Assembly: GCA_027257055.1 (NCBI GenBank)
Contig: JAPVLO010000956.1
Span: 186,001 to 250,000 of the forward strand
Reading direction: 5' to 3'
From: Cephalopachus bancanus
Lineage: Eukaryota > Chordata > Mammalia > Primates > Tarsiidae
Length of the DNA: 64,000 nucleotides
A program made the translations under genes and the position numbers. Below the pieces are notes generated by a model that ran no database searches, was not told the origin of the DNA, and saw nothing but the letters and a program-made list of their open reading frames with translations. Shown here piece by piece: positions 1 through 59,165 of this stretch (positions within the stretch are counted from its first letter, which is position 1; the number at the start of each line of letters is the position of its first letter).

Positions 1-48
1 AATGCCTAGGTTATGGACATTTCAGAATAAGGCATAGACCCCACATAC

Positions 49-48320
<48,272 letters not shown>

Positions 48321-48740
48321 GGAGCCTCCGCCTTCAGCCGAAGCCGCAGGGGCGCGGGACGGGGGCGGGGGGAGGCGGGGCGGGCGGGGCCTGGGCGCGG
48401 ACAGGAGAACCCGCGGAGGAGGGCACGCGGGGCCGCGCGGGCGCGGGGTGGGCCGGCGGGGCCCGACGGGTGGCCGAGGCGGGAAAGCGCACGCGGCCGC
48501 GTCCCGCCGCCACCCGGGCGTGTGCGCGTGCGCGGGAGCGGGGACGCGCCGCCGGCTACCTGCAGCAGGCGGCGAGGGGCGAGGGTCCGTTGGGAGTGGC
48601 AGCCCCCCGCTCGCGGGGTCCGGGCCGGAGGTCCCCGATCTGCGCACTCATCCGGGGCGGGGAGGAAGCGGAGGAGGGGGCGGGGCTTGGCGTGGCCGGC
48701 CGGCGACTGAACTACAACTCCCAGAAGGCCTTGCGGGCGG
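48321..48740 (-). promoter_or_regulatory. ATL3: ATL3 5' UTR and proximal promoter
   Basis: TATA-less and GC-rich. Several GC boxes (GGGGCGGGC type) cluster at 48361-48396, immediately upstream of the ATG. The transcription start cannot be placed from sequence alone. Confidence 0.75.
48711..48735 (+). promoter_or_regulatory. ATL3: ZNF143/THAP11 (SBS) motif
   Basis: ACTACAACTCCCAGAAGG continuing CCTTGCG matches the known ZNF143-bound promoter element ACTACAAyTCCCAG. It lies about 390 bp upstream of the ATL3 ATG, a typical promoter position. Confidence 0.8.
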
Positions 48741-48919
48741 CGGAGGGGCGGGCCCGGACTGGACCGCGCCCCGCCCGGCGCGGGCGTGAGGACCAGGCCC
48801 CGGGCGGAGGCCCTGGGGTTGTCGGCCTCGGCCCCTGTCCGCCGCCTTTGAGACGGATTCCGCCTTTAACGTGACCCGGAGCCACAGGTGGGCGGCCCAA
48901 GGGAGGCCTCGACCCCGGA

Positions 48920-48933
48920 TGACGTGAACGTCA
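48920..48933. promoter_or_regulatory. Inverted pair of CRE half-sites
   Basis: TGACGTGAACGTCA is two TGACGT half-sites facing each other with a two-base spacer, a candidate ATF/CREB-family site at the island edge. Confidence 0.5.
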
Positions 48934-49030
48934 CTGGGTTTTTGATGATTTTGACTTCACAAGGAACGGTGGCCATGACTTCATGACCCCCCGCCCGGTC
49001 ATCGTCCCCGTGTTCCTGTCCTCGACCAAG

Positions 49031-49470
49031 CCAGATGTCTTGGGGGCTCCGGTCGCCAGCCTAAGAACCAGCGCTGAGCTCTCTCCCAGGGCTCTCTCCA
49101 GCCTTAGCCAGGTCATCTCTTGCAAACCTCGGCTGGTTTTGAAGCTGCTTTTTCCAAGCACGCTTTTACTTAGGCTGCACTGCTGGATGAAGGCAAAATA
49201 AATTAAAAAAAAGTCCCCCGAAGTTGTTTGTATTCGTATTCACATGTGACTAGGAAAATGTCACTTGCCACAGTTGAAGAATGTTGGTTTGGGGGTTTGG
49301 TAGGAGTTGGAGGGGTTTGTCTTGGGAATAAGGAGCTGATGGAGCTTACGGGGAAGCTAAAGCGTTCATTCTCACCACCACCTCTGGGCATTATCATTGC
49401 CTCATTCATTCAACAAATTATTCCACCTTTTCCTTTCTGCCTCTTCGTTAACTATTGAAACCTACCCACA
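49031..49470. other. Intergenic sequence upstream of ATL3
   Basis: No repeat recognised. An AAATAAATTAAAAAAAAG stretch at 49196-49213 resembles a processed 3' end, but no source gene was identified. Confidence 0.4.
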
Positions 49471-49750
49471 GGCCCGGCGCGGTTGCTCAAACCTGTAATC
49501 CCAGCACTTCGGGAGGCTGAGGCAAGAGGATTGCCTGAGCCCGGAGGTTCAAGACCAGCCTGGGCAACTTGGTGAGACCTTATCTCTACAATAAAGCAAA
49601 AACTTAGCCGGGTGTTCCACTACTTGGAAGGCTGAGGCGGGAGGATCACCTGAGCCCAGCAGGTCGAGCCTGCGGTGAGAGGAAGCGTGCCACGGCCCGC
49701 CAGCCTGGGCAACAGAGTGAGACTCCAACTCAAGAAAAAAATGAAAAACA
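49471..49750 (+). mobile_element. Alu class 2, full length
   Basis: TSD AAACCTACCCA. Confidence 0.94.
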
Positions 49751-49951
49751 CAAACCTACCCAGAACCTCTTTCTAGCTACCTCTAGACCCAGCCAAACCC
49801 TTGAGCTATTTTCTACTTGCAGAATGATGAGGCCAAAGGTGAAGAAGATAATTCTAACCAAAGAAGTCGTGTTTTGATGTATTTCCCCCCTGCCCCTCCT
49901 GATTCTTCCAAACTCCCAAGATTATTTGAATACCCTCTTCTAGGCTTTAGA

Positions 49952-50245
49952 TTTTTTTTTTTTTTTTTTTTGAGTTGGAGTCTCACTCTGTCACCCAGAC
50001 TGGAGTGCAGTGGCCGCTCCCGGCCACCGCAGCCTCCACCTGCTGGGCTCTGGCGATCCTTCAGCCTCAGCCTTCCAAGTAGCCAGAATTACAGACATGC
50101 GCTACCACGCCCGGCTGATTTTTTGATTTATTGTAGAGATGAGGTCTCGCTGTCCAGGCGGGTCTCGAATCCGTGGGCTCAGGCAATCCACTCACCTCAG
50201 CCTCTCAAAGGCACGGGATTACAGGCTGAGCCACTGAGCCCGGCT
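49952..50245 (-). mobile_element. Alu class 3, full length
   Basis: TSD GGCTTTAGATTT/GGCTTAGATTT. Confidence 0.95.
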
Positions 50246-50250
50246 TAGAT

Positions 50251-50384
50251 TTTTTTTTTTTTTTTGATAGAGATAAGGTCTCACCAAGTTGCCCGGTCTG
50301 GGCTCTAACATGTGGGCTCAGGCAATTCACTCACTTCAGCCTCCCAAAGTGATGGGATTACAGGCTGAGCCACCGAGCCCAGCC
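50251..50384 (-). mobile_element. Lineage-type Alu left monomer at the same target site
   Basis: A single left arm with poly(T), CACCAAGTTGCCCGGTCTGG to GAGCCCAGCC, followed by GGGCTTCAGATTT, a third copy of the target. Confidence 0.88.
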
Positions 50385-50679
50385 TGGGCTTCAGATTTAA
50401 GTGTGAGTTAGATCTAGGTCAACTTGGGCCCCCAAGACACCAGAAGTAAATGTCAGGGCAAGCGGTTATTGGAGTTTCACACTGAGTGTGTGGAAGGCAG
50501 GACCTACAGGATGTGATACGAATTCAGGGCATTATGTGGCAAGCTCAGAAAGAGAAAGGAAAGGCCAAGGCCAATGGCTTAGTCACAATTGCAGCATACC
50601 GGGTAAAAACTCAAAATCACGCACACACATTCCAGCATTCGCTATTCCTCTTCCCTGCTTTACTTTTCCTCCTAACACT

Positions 50680-50978
50680 TTTTTTTTTTTTTTTTTTTTG
50701 GAGACAACGTCTCAAAGTCGCCCGGACTGGAATGCAGTGGCACAATTACAGCTCACTGAAACCTCTAATTCCTAGGATCAAGTGATCCTCCTGCTTCAGC
50801 CTCCCAAGCAGCTGGCACTACACACCACCACAACGGCTAAATTTTTTTTTTTTTTTTTTGTGGCAATGCGGTCTTGCTGTGTTGTCCAGGCTGATCTGGA
50901 ACTCCTGGGCTGAAGCAACCCTCTCACCTCTGCTTCCCAAAGTGTTGGGATCATAGGTGCATGCCACCATACCTGGCT
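50680..50978 (-). mobile_element. Alu class 1, full length
   Basis: Old dimer with long T-runs at the tail and the middle linker. Confidence 0.9.
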
Positions 50979-51035
50979 TTCCATAAGACTTCTTACCTTC
51001 CGACTTATGTTTTACTTTCAGTTTTGTCTCTTCCC

Positions 51036-51160
51036 ATTAGAATGTAAGTCCTAAATGTATAGGAATTTTTGTCTTTTTTGTTCACTACGTGTTTCCAGTG
51101 CCTCAAACAGTGCTGGCAGACGGTAGAGACTCAAATATCAACTGAATTAGTGAATAAGGA
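51036..51160 (+). mobile_element. L2 3' end
   Basis: GAATGTAAGTCCTAAATGTA, TTTTTGTTCACTACGTG and AACAGTGCTGGCAGACGG. Confidence 0.7.
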
Positions 51161-51238
51161 AGGTATAATTACACCTAACACCGCTCATTCACTTTCTGGT
51201 TCCCTTAATATTAATTTCTTAATTTGTTAAATTATTAT

Positions 51239-51529
51239 TATTTTTTTTTAGTTGGAATAGTCTCACCCTGTCACCCAGGCTGGAGTGCAGTGGCCACTCC
51301 CAGCCACCGCAGCCTCGACCTGCTGGGCTCCGGAGATCCTTCTGCCTCAGCCTTCCAAGTAGCTGGAACTACAGGTGCGCACTACCACACCCGGCTAATT
51401 TTCGATTTATTGTAGAGGCAAGATCTTGCTAAGTTGCCCGGGTGGGTCTCAAACCCACGGGCTCAGGCAATCCACTCGCCTCGGCCTCCCAAAGTACTAG
51501 GATTACAGGCTGAACCACTGAGCCCCGCC
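51239..51529 (-). mobile_element. Alu class 2/3, full length
   Basis: Complete dimer ending CTGAGCCCCGCC. Confidence 0.92.
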
Positions 51530-51546
51530 ATTTTTGTTTAAATTAT

Positions 51547-51632
51547 TAAAACCAGGTCTTGCTATGTTATCCAGGTTGGTCTCGAGTCCCCAGGCCACCT
51601 CGACCTCCCAAAATGCTAGGATCACACCCAGC
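51547..51632 (-). mobile_element. Alu left-arm fragment
   Basis: CAGGTCTTGCTATGTTATCC to CACACCCAGCC. Confidence 0.75.
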
Positions 51633-51661
51633 CTCCTTTAATATTAAATACATAACTTTTA

Positions 51662-51951
51662 GCCGGGCTTGGTGACTCAGCCTGTAATCCTGTGCCTTGA
51701 GAGGCCGAGGTGAGTGAATTGCCTGAGCCCGTGGGTTCGAGGCCCGCCTGGGCAACTTGGCAAGACTTCATCTCTACAATAAATCAAAAAAATTAGCCGG
51801 GTGGAGTAGTGTGCACCTGTAGCTCCAGCTACTTGGAAGGCTGAGGCGGAAGGATTGCCGGAACCCAGCAGGTCAAGGCTGCAGTGGCCGGGAGCGGCCA
51901 CTGCACTCCAGTCTGGGTGACAGAGTGAGACTGCAACTCAAAAAAAATAAA
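51662..51951 (+). mobile_element. Alu class 2/3, full length
   Basis: TSD AAATACATAACTTT. Confidence 0.95.
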
Positions 51952-51966
51952 TAAATACATAACTTT

Positions 51967-52278
51967 GCTTTTGAATAAAATACCCTGTTCAATTTTAAGG
52001 GCTCCAAATAAGAGTTGCTGAAATCCAACCTGTCAGAAAGTCAACAGTAAATACTGGCATTATATCTGTCTCAATATTACATCATCAAGGTCAATGTTAC
52101 CACATCAACCTTCCCCATACCTTGTAGAAACTTTTGCATTTGGAACAACAGGAGTGTAAATTAGAGGAGGACTTCAGGATACATCACAGTTTAAAAAGCA
52201 ACCACTGTAAATGAGCATCATGTTTTGTTGTTCTTTCCTTCTCAAATACCCAGGGTCATTAAAACAGTGTACATTCAA
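51967..52278. other. Intergenic, unique
   Basis: No repeat recognised. Confidence 0.5.
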
Positions 52279-52574
52279 GCCGGGTGTGGTGGCTCATGCC
52301 TGTTATTCCAGCACTTTGGGAGGTGGAGGCCAGAGGATTGCCTGAGTCCAGGAGTTCGAGACCAGCCTGGGCAACTTGGTGAGACCTCCTCTCCACAATA
52401 AATCAAGAAACATGAGCTGACTGGACATGGTGATGCAAGCCTGTAGTTTCACTTACTTGGAAGGCTGACACAGAAGGATCACCTGAGCCTAGTGGGTTGA
52501 GACTGGTGGCCATGAGCATGCCACTGCACTTCAGCTGGGTGACAGGGTGAGACTCTGACTCCAAAAAAAAAAAA
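52279..52574 (+). mobile_element. Alu class 2, full length
   Basis: Complete dimer, ordinary divergence. Confidence 0.92.
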
Positions 52575-52584
52575 ACAACCCACT

Positions 52585-52725
52585 GGCTCTGAGGTCAGAC
52601 TGACCTGGCTCTGAGTTTAGACTCTGGTGTTCAAACCGTGCAACTTCTCTGAACTAGTTTCATCATCTGCAAAATATTTTCAATAACCACAGAGTTGTTG
52701 TAGGTTAAATAAGATGTAAGTGTTT
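52585..52725 (+). mobile_element. MIR
   Basis: GAGGTCAGACTGACCTGGCT, TTTCATCATCTGCAAAAT and AGAGTTGTTGTAGGTTAAAT are MIR core and 3' landmarks. Confidence 0.8.
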
Positions 52726-52899
52726 GGCAATGATGACTACGTGTTTAGAGCTCAAAAGTTGGTGATCAGCATATTCATTCTGGAAAAGCAAAATACAGTC
52801 ATAAATATTCAAGATACTCAAGTCGTTTATGGAACACAAAAATAGCAAAATTGTTTTCTGCAATGACATCCACTGTGACTCAGGTTCCAAAGCTTTCCA

Positions 52900-53010
52900 A
52901 AAATAGGACACTTGGTATGTGCCAGGTACTGTGATAGGAAGTGATGCTGCATAAGATACATTCCTGTCCTTAACTGACTCAAGACTTGTGGGGGTAAACA
53001 ACCAGGTAAA
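52900..53010 (+). mobile_element. L2 3' end
   Basis: TATGTGCCAGGTACTGTGAT and TACATTCCTGTCCTTAACTG. Confidence 0.7.
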
Positions 53011-53186
53011 TATCACTCACGGTAACTGGCCTGGGACCCAGTGCAGCCTTCTACCATCCGTGTGCAGTATCAGTGCTCAAGCAACTTGGAAGGGACAAGT
53101 TGGGAATACGCCATCCCTGGTGTCGTTTAAATATCTATACCTTACTTTGTGTGTAAAATGGGGTAATGATTTGATGTCCTTATTTA

Positions 53187-53492
53187 TTTCTTTATGTTGG
53201 AATCTCACTCTGTAGCCCAGGCTGGAGTGCAGTGGCACGATCATGGCCACCACAGTCTTGAGGGTCACCACAGTCTTGACTTGCTAGGTGATCCTTCTGT
53301 CTCATCCTTCCAAGTAGCTGGAACTACAGGTGTGTGCCACCATGCCCAGCTAATTTTTTGATTTATTGTAGAGACGAGGTCTCACTATGCCTCCCAAGCT
53401 TGTCTTGACCCCTGGCCTCAGGCAATCCTCTCGCCTCAGCCTCCACTGAGGTCAAGTGCTGGGATTACAGGTGTGAGCTACCGTACCTGGCC
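53187..53492 (-). mobile_element. Alu class 2, full length
   Basis: TSD GTCCTTATTTAT; GGTCACCACAGTCTTGA duplicated internally at 53255-53280. Confidence 0.92.
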
Positions 53493-53521
53493 AGTGTCCT
53501 TATTTATAAAAAGAAAATGGA

Positions 53522-53806
53522 GCCGGGCTCGGTGGCTCAGCCTGTAATCCCGCGCCTTGGGAAGCTGAGGTGAGTGAATTGCCTGAGCCCGTGGGTTCGA
53601 GACCCGCCTGGGCAGCGAGACCGCATCTCTACAATAAATCAAAAAATCAGCCGGGCGTGGTAGCGCATGTCTGTAATTCTGGCTACTTGGAAGGCTGAGG
53701 CGGAAAAATCGCCGGAGCCTAGCAGGTTGAGGCTGCGGTGGCTGGGAGCGGCCACTGCACTCCAGTCTGGGTGACAGAGTGAGACTCCAACTCAAAAAAA
53801 AAAAAG
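53522..53806 (+). mobile_element. Alu class 3, full length
   Basis: Flanks AAGAAAATGG; head-to-head with the previous Alu 29 bp away. Confidence 0.94.
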
Positions 53807-54097
53807 AAAAGAAAATGGTTAATCTCACTTCACAGAGTATTATAAAGTTGAATATTAGGCTTTCAACATGGTAACATAATAAAAGCTTAAGATCTTGTCA
53901 GCTGCATTATTATTGGTATTTCAGCCTACAACACAGCTAGTTCTTCAAAAAAGATACTAAAAAAAAATCATTAGAAGGAAAAGAAGCAAGGTGAATAATT
54001 ATGTATAGCATGCTATCGTTTGTGATAAAAGGTGTGGCTAAAGATATATATGATTTGCTATATTCACCTTTACTTGTGTTTGCTATAAGAAGATCCT

Positions 54098-54292
54098 AAC
54101 ACCAGCCTGGGGCAACTTGGTGAGACCTCATCTATACAATAAATAAAAAAATTTAGCCGGCACACCTGTGGTTCCAACTACTTGGAAGGGTGAAGTAGAA
54201 GAATCACCTGAGCCCAGCAGGTCGAGGCTGTGGTGGCCATGAGTGTGCCACTGCACTCCAGTCTGGGTGACAGAGTGAGACTCCAACAATAA
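54098..54292 (+). mobile_element. Alu class 2, 5'-truncated
   Basis: Starts CACCAGCCTGGGGCAACTTGG. Confidence 0.88.
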
Positions 54293-54362
54293 TGTATATG
54301 TACATATATAGGAATGACCTGTGAATGTATCCATATATTTTAAAATTAAAATACCAGTCCTA

Positions 54363-54660
54363 GCCGGGCTTGGTGGCTTAGCCTATAATCCCACGCCTTT
54401 GGGAGGCTGAGTTGAGTGGATTGCCTGAGCCCGCAGGTTCGAGACCTGCCTGGGCAGCGAGACCTCATCTCTACAATAAATCAAAAAATCAGCCGGGCGT
54501 GGTAGCACATGCCTGTAATTCCAGCTACTTGGAAGGCTGAGCGGAAGGATCGCCGGAGCCCAGCAGTTCAAGGCCACCAGGAGCGGTCACTGCACTCCAG
54601 TCTGGGCGACGAGTGAGACTTCAACTCTAAATAAATAAATAAATTAATTAATTAATTAAT
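54363..54660 (+). mobile_element. Alu class 3 with AAAT/AATT tail
   Basis: Tail microsatellite AAATAAATAAATAAATTAAT. Confidence 0.93.
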
Positions 54661-54782
54661 ACTATAAAGACACTGTCAAGGAAGAAGAGACCTAGCACTA
54701 TGTCTCAGCAGTAAAGCCCCCAAGACTGGAACTCCTGAAAAAATGGGTATACTCCAGAGTGAGCACTTTAAAAATCCCGTCT

Positions 54783-55086
54783 GGCCGGGCTCGGTGGCTC
54801 TTGCCTGTAATCCCAGCATTTGGGGAGGTGGAAGCGAGATGACTGCCTGAATACAGGGGTTTGAGACCAGCCTGGACAGCTTGGTGAGACCTTGTCTCTA
54901 CAAGAAATCAAAAAAACTACAGGTAGCACACACCTGTAGTTTTGGTTACTTGGAAGGCTGAGGCGGAAGGAACACTGGAGCCCAGCAGATCGATGCTGGT
55001 ATGGCCATGAGTGTGCCACTGCACTCCAGCCTGGGCGACCAACAGAGTGAGACTCCAACTCAAAAAGAAAATAAAATAATAAAAAT
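54783..55086 (+). mobile_element. Alu class 2, first of three at one site
   Basis: Preceded by AAAAATCCCGTCTG (54770) and followed by AAAAATCC (55087). Confidence 0.93.
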
Positions 55087-55095
55087 AAAAATCCA

Positions 55096-55420
55096 GCCGG
55101 GCTAGGTGGCTCAGCCTGTAATCCCATGCCTTTGGGAGGCTGAGGTAAGTGGATTGCCTGAGCCCATGGGTTCAAGATCCGCCTGGGCAACTTGGTGAGA
55201 CCTCATCTCTACAATAAATCAAAATTAGCCGGGTCATCTCTACAGTAAATCAAAATTAGCCGGGTCATGGTAGCGCGTGCCTGTAGTTCCAGCTACTTGG
55301 AAGGCTGAGGGTGGAAGGATTGCCGGAGCCCAGCAGGTCAAGGCTGCGGTGGCTGGGAGTGGCCACTGCACTCCAGTCTGGGTGACAGAGTGAGACTCCA
55401 ACTTAAAAAAATAAATAAAT
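55096..55420 (+). mobile_element. Alu class 2/3, second of three, with 31-bp internal duplication
   Basis: The TCATCTCTACA to TTAGCCGGG unit occurs twice at 55204-55265. Followed by AAAAATCCTGTCTG. Confidence 0.92.
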
Positions 55421-55433
55421 AAAAATCCTGTCT

Positions 55434-55718
55434 GGCAGGGCGCAGTGGCTCTCAACTATAATCCCAGCACTTCGGGAGATGGAAATGAGAGAATTGCTTG
55501 AGTCCAGGGATTTGAGACCCATGTGAACAACTTGGGGAGACCTTGTTCCTATAATAAATCAAAAAATTAGCCAGGTGTGGTGGTGCACACCTATGGTCAC
55601 AGCTACTCGGAAGGCTGAGGCCGAAGGGACGCCTGAGCCTAGCAGGTCGAGGCTGTGGTAGCTGTGAGCATGTTACTGCACTCCAGCCTGGGTGACAGAG
55701 TGAGACAACGACTTAAAA
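55434..55718 (+). mobile_element. Alu class 2, third of three
   Basis: Followed by AAAAATCCCATCTG at 55719-55732. Confidence 0.93.
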
Positions 55719-55732
55719 AAAAATCCCATCTG

Positions 55733-56290
55733 AGCCATTCCCTAGCCCCAAACCATCACTGAATCTCCAGTATTCTTAAGATAAAACCTTAGCTCTTCAA
55801 TAAAACACCACTGCTTCTCCCAACTCTGGTCCGAACATGTCTTTCTCATTTTACGTCTTGTTCCTGTATCTTCCATCCTGCGCCAATTTCAAGCCCTTGA
55901 CTCTGGCCAACTTGGTCTCACACCTAAAACACAGTCACACTTCTTCTTTAGCCACCTCTTATGTCTGTGCAGTCTGTGTGTGACACCGAGGCAGCCCGTG
56001 GAGGGGAGCGACAAGAGGGGATGAAATCTAGGTCACATTCTGCTAGACAAGTCAGCATGGAGCTGCATCATGGGCTGGGCTGGGAGAAAGAGATGCCTTT
56101 TTTGTGATTCGTCTGCCCAGAGGGGTACCTTTTTGTATCCAGGCACAAAAGCAACCTCTGCATTTGCTTCCCACCATCCTTCCCTGCCTTCAATGACCTC
56201 TTTACAACGTCAAACTCTATCTGACTTTGAGCTTTCTCATAAAACCTCCCCAGGCCACTGTAACTCCATAGTGATTCCCTCCGAGTCCCT
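55733..56290. other. Intergenic, unassigned
   Basis: 55735-55960 has L2-like pyrimidine-rich wording (ACCACTGCTTCTCCCAACTC) but is too diverged to call. Confidence 0.4.
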
Positions 56291-56588
56291 CCTTTTTTTT
56301 TTATTTGTTATTTTTGAGTTGTAGTCTCACTCTGTCGCCCAGACTGGAGTGCAGTGGCCGCTCCTGATCACCGCAGCCTCGACCTGCTGGGCTCCGGCGA
56401 TCCTTCCGCCTCAGCCTCCCAAGTAGCCTGAATTACAGGCGCACACTACCATGCCCGGCTAATTTTTTGATTTATTGTAGAGATGAGGTCTCGCTGCCCA
56501 GGCGGGTCTCGAACCTGTGGGTTCAGGCAATCCACTCACCTCAGCCTCCCAAAGGTGCGGGATTACAGGCTGAGCCACCGTGCCCGGC
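56291..56588 (-). mobile_element. Alu class 2/3, full length
   Basis: Complete; its left-arm end abuts the next poly(T). Confidence 0.93.
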
Positions 56589-56887
56589 TTTTTTTTTTTT
56601 TTTTAGTTGAAGTCTCACTCTGTTGCCCAGGCCAGAATGCAGGGCCATGCTCACGGCCACCCAGCATCAACCTGCGGGGGCTCTGGCGATCCTTCCACCT
56701 CAGCCTTCCAAGAAGCCAGAACTACAGGTGCACGCTACCATGCCCAGCTAATTTTTTTTAAATTATTTATTGTAGAGCCAAGGTCTCGTCAAGTTGTCTG
56801 GGCCGGTCTTGAACCTGCAGACTCAAGCAATCCACTCACCTCGGTCTCCCAAAGTGCTGGAATTACAGGCTGAGCCCCCGAGCTCGG
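56589..56887 (-). mobile_element. Alu class 2, full length
   Basis: Complete dimer in tandem with the previous one. Confidence 0.92.
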
Positions 56888-56979
56888 CCCTTCTCTTTTT
56901 CTGCATTCATATGCTTCACTTGCCATCTGATCAAAGTACTATGGTTTTGTGTTGTTGGGGTTGTTTTGAGTTGCTATTT

Positions 56980-57108
56980 ATTTATTTATTTTTGAGTTGG
57001 AGTCTCACTCTGTCACCCAGACTGGAGTGCAGTGGCCGCTCCCGGCCACCACAGCCTTGACCTGCTGGGCTCTGGCCATCCTTCCGCCCCAGCCTTCTAA
57101 GTAGCTGG
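56980..57108 (-). mobile_element. Alu, 5'-truncated, with TSD
   Basis: TSD GAGTTGCTATTTA on both sides; only the right arm. Confidence 0.93.
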
Positions 57109-57136
57109 TGAGTTGCTATTTAATTCGTATTATTTG

Positions 57137-57620
57137 GTCAGGGAAGATGGCTCATGCCTATAATCCCAGCACTTTAGGAGGCCAAGGTGGGACGATTGCT
57201 TGAGCCCAGGAGCTCAAGACTCCGAGAGAATTGCTTGAGTCCAGGGGTTTGAGACCCACGTGGACAACTTGGGGAGACCTCGTCTCTATAATAAATCAAA
57301 AAATTAGCCAGGTGTGGTGGTGCATGCCTATGGTCACAGCTACTTGGAAGGCTGAGGCCGAAGGAACGCCTGAGCATAGCAGGTTGAGGCTGCGGTAGCT
57401 GTGAGCATGTTAGGCAACACAGGGAGATCTCGTCTCTACAAAATAAAAATTAAAAAATAAGCCAAGTATGGTGGTGCATGCCTGTAGTCCCAGTTACTCG
57501 GGAGGCTGAGGTAGAGGATCACCTGAGCCCAAGGGGTCAAGGCTGCAATGAGCCGTGATGGTGCCACTGCACTACAGAACAGTGACAGAGTGACAGAGTG
57601 AGATTCCAACTCAAAGAATA
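57137..57620 (+). mobile_element. Alu class 1 containing a block from another Alu type
   Basis: Outer pieces are 57137-57223 and 57413-57620. 57224-57412 closely resembles 55486-55674, including GGTCACAGCTAC and GTAGCTGTGAGCATGTTA. Confidence 0.8.
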
Positions 57621-57669
57621 ATAATAATTTGTATTATTTAACTCCATGTAAGTATACTCTGCTCTGATT

Positions 57670-57780
57670 ATCTTGCAAGCTCATTGAAGATAAGTGAAAC
57701 ATATTTATTGTGTCCCTCCAAAGCTCCCAGGATAGTGTCATACACACAATATGTGATTCAATAAACACTCATGGAACAAA
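57670..57780 (+). mobile_element. L2 3' end
   Basis: CAAGCTCATTGAAGATAAG, TATGTGATTCAATAAACACT and GGAACAAAT. Confidence 0.65.
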
Positions 57781-57803
57781 TAATTTCTACAAATCAAATA
57801 ATC

Positions 57804-58028
57804 AGCCAGGTGCGGTGGCTCATGCCTGTAATCCCAGCACTTTGGTAGGTTGAGGCGGGAGGACTGCCTGAGCCTAGGGGTTGAGACCAGTTTGGGCAAC
57901 TTGGCGAGACCTTGTCTCTACAATAAATAAAAAAATTAGCTGGGCGCGGTGGCACATGCCTGTGGTTCCAGCTATTTGGAAGACTGGGCAACAGAGTGAG
58001 ACTCCAATTAAAAAATAAAATAAAATAA
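57804..58028 (+). mobile_element. Alu class 2 with right-arm deletion
   Basis: AGCTATTTGGAAGACTGGGC joins two right-arm points, with about 80 bp lost. Confidence 0.88.
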
Positions 58029-59049
58029 ACATCCCAGGCAAGAATCAGTATCAGGGAAGTTGCTTGAGTACAGCAAATATTTGAAAAAGCAGAAAGAAAA
58101 GTCAGCTTCAGGGATTAGACCAGCACAACGGCTTCTTTTGCAAAAAACAAAACAAAAAACTCCAAGTGTTCTAAAGAAACCACCAAGATTGCATGAATTT
58201 TTTTTGTGTGTGTGTGTTTTTATCGGCTTCTAGATATCAGGGAAATGAGCTTCATTTCCAGCAGGGCATGGTGGGGGTGGGGTGGGGGGTGTCTCCAGAT
58301 CCTAGCAAGTGCTGTCAGCGTTAGATATCAGTATAATTTATTTCCTTATCCAGCACCTAATAACAGATTTTTTTAAAAAACACGTTTATCAGGATGGGTA
58401 GATAGCTGGCTTGGCTATCGGATCAGCCATTATTTCCCTTCACCATCTAAGGGACAGTTTGCTGCATTATCGACCGATGCTGTAAGTGCTAGGGTAAGAC
58501 ATTTGCCACAAAGCTATTTTGGGAAATATTCTTCTATGCCTTTTTCAGAGCGTTGCAGCAACCAGGAGTTGTAGCATCTCCTCCCACCCTCCTCAGCCTT
58601 ATCTGACCTTAGAAACTGTCAAGGGCAGATGGAGTCCGCAGCCTGTTCTAGATTTCCCCTGGCGAGATCGCTTTTCCCCTCCGTGGCTGCCTGGCTGACC
58701 ACCTCCCCCTTCATAAGGTTGCATCTTTACAGGATCTGCTGCTGATCCTGCAATTGCACTTTGGGTTGATGAGTGCTGCTTTAGCGATAACAAAGCCTAA
58801 AGTCTTGATTTTTTTTATTATTTCCAGGATGCCACCCTCCTTTTAAAAACATTATGAACCTTTCAAGTATTTTGACCAGATACACGGAGAAGGCTTTCTT
58901 TGAATCTGGCAAGCCAATCCAGGAGAGGCAAAAACCCAAAGTAAGCTAGATGTCTGGTCTCAAATACATATTCTGCTAAGGCCTCTTTTAGGCATCAAAA
59001 CAATTCCACTATGGGCATTTCGTGCCTTATTCTGAATTTCTGAACTCTT
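58029..59049. other. Intergenic upstream of RTN3, largely unique
   Basis: A TGTGTGTGTG run at 58205 and G-rich GGGGTGGGGTGGGGGG at 58275; no gene or repeat family recognised. Confidence 0.45.
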
Positions 59050-59135
59050 TCTTTTTTTTTCTTTAGAGACTGAATCTTGCTATATTCCCCAGGCTGGACT
59101 CCTAGGCTCGAGGGATCCTCCCACCTCAGAGTAGC
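59050..59135 (-). mobile_element. Old Alu-like monomer remnant
   Basis: AGAGACTGAATCTTGCTATA, CCAGGCTGGACTCCTAGGCT and GGGATCCTCCCACCTCAG. Confidence 0.65.
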
Positions 59136-59165
59136 TAGGACTCCAGGTAGGAAGCACTTACGGCC

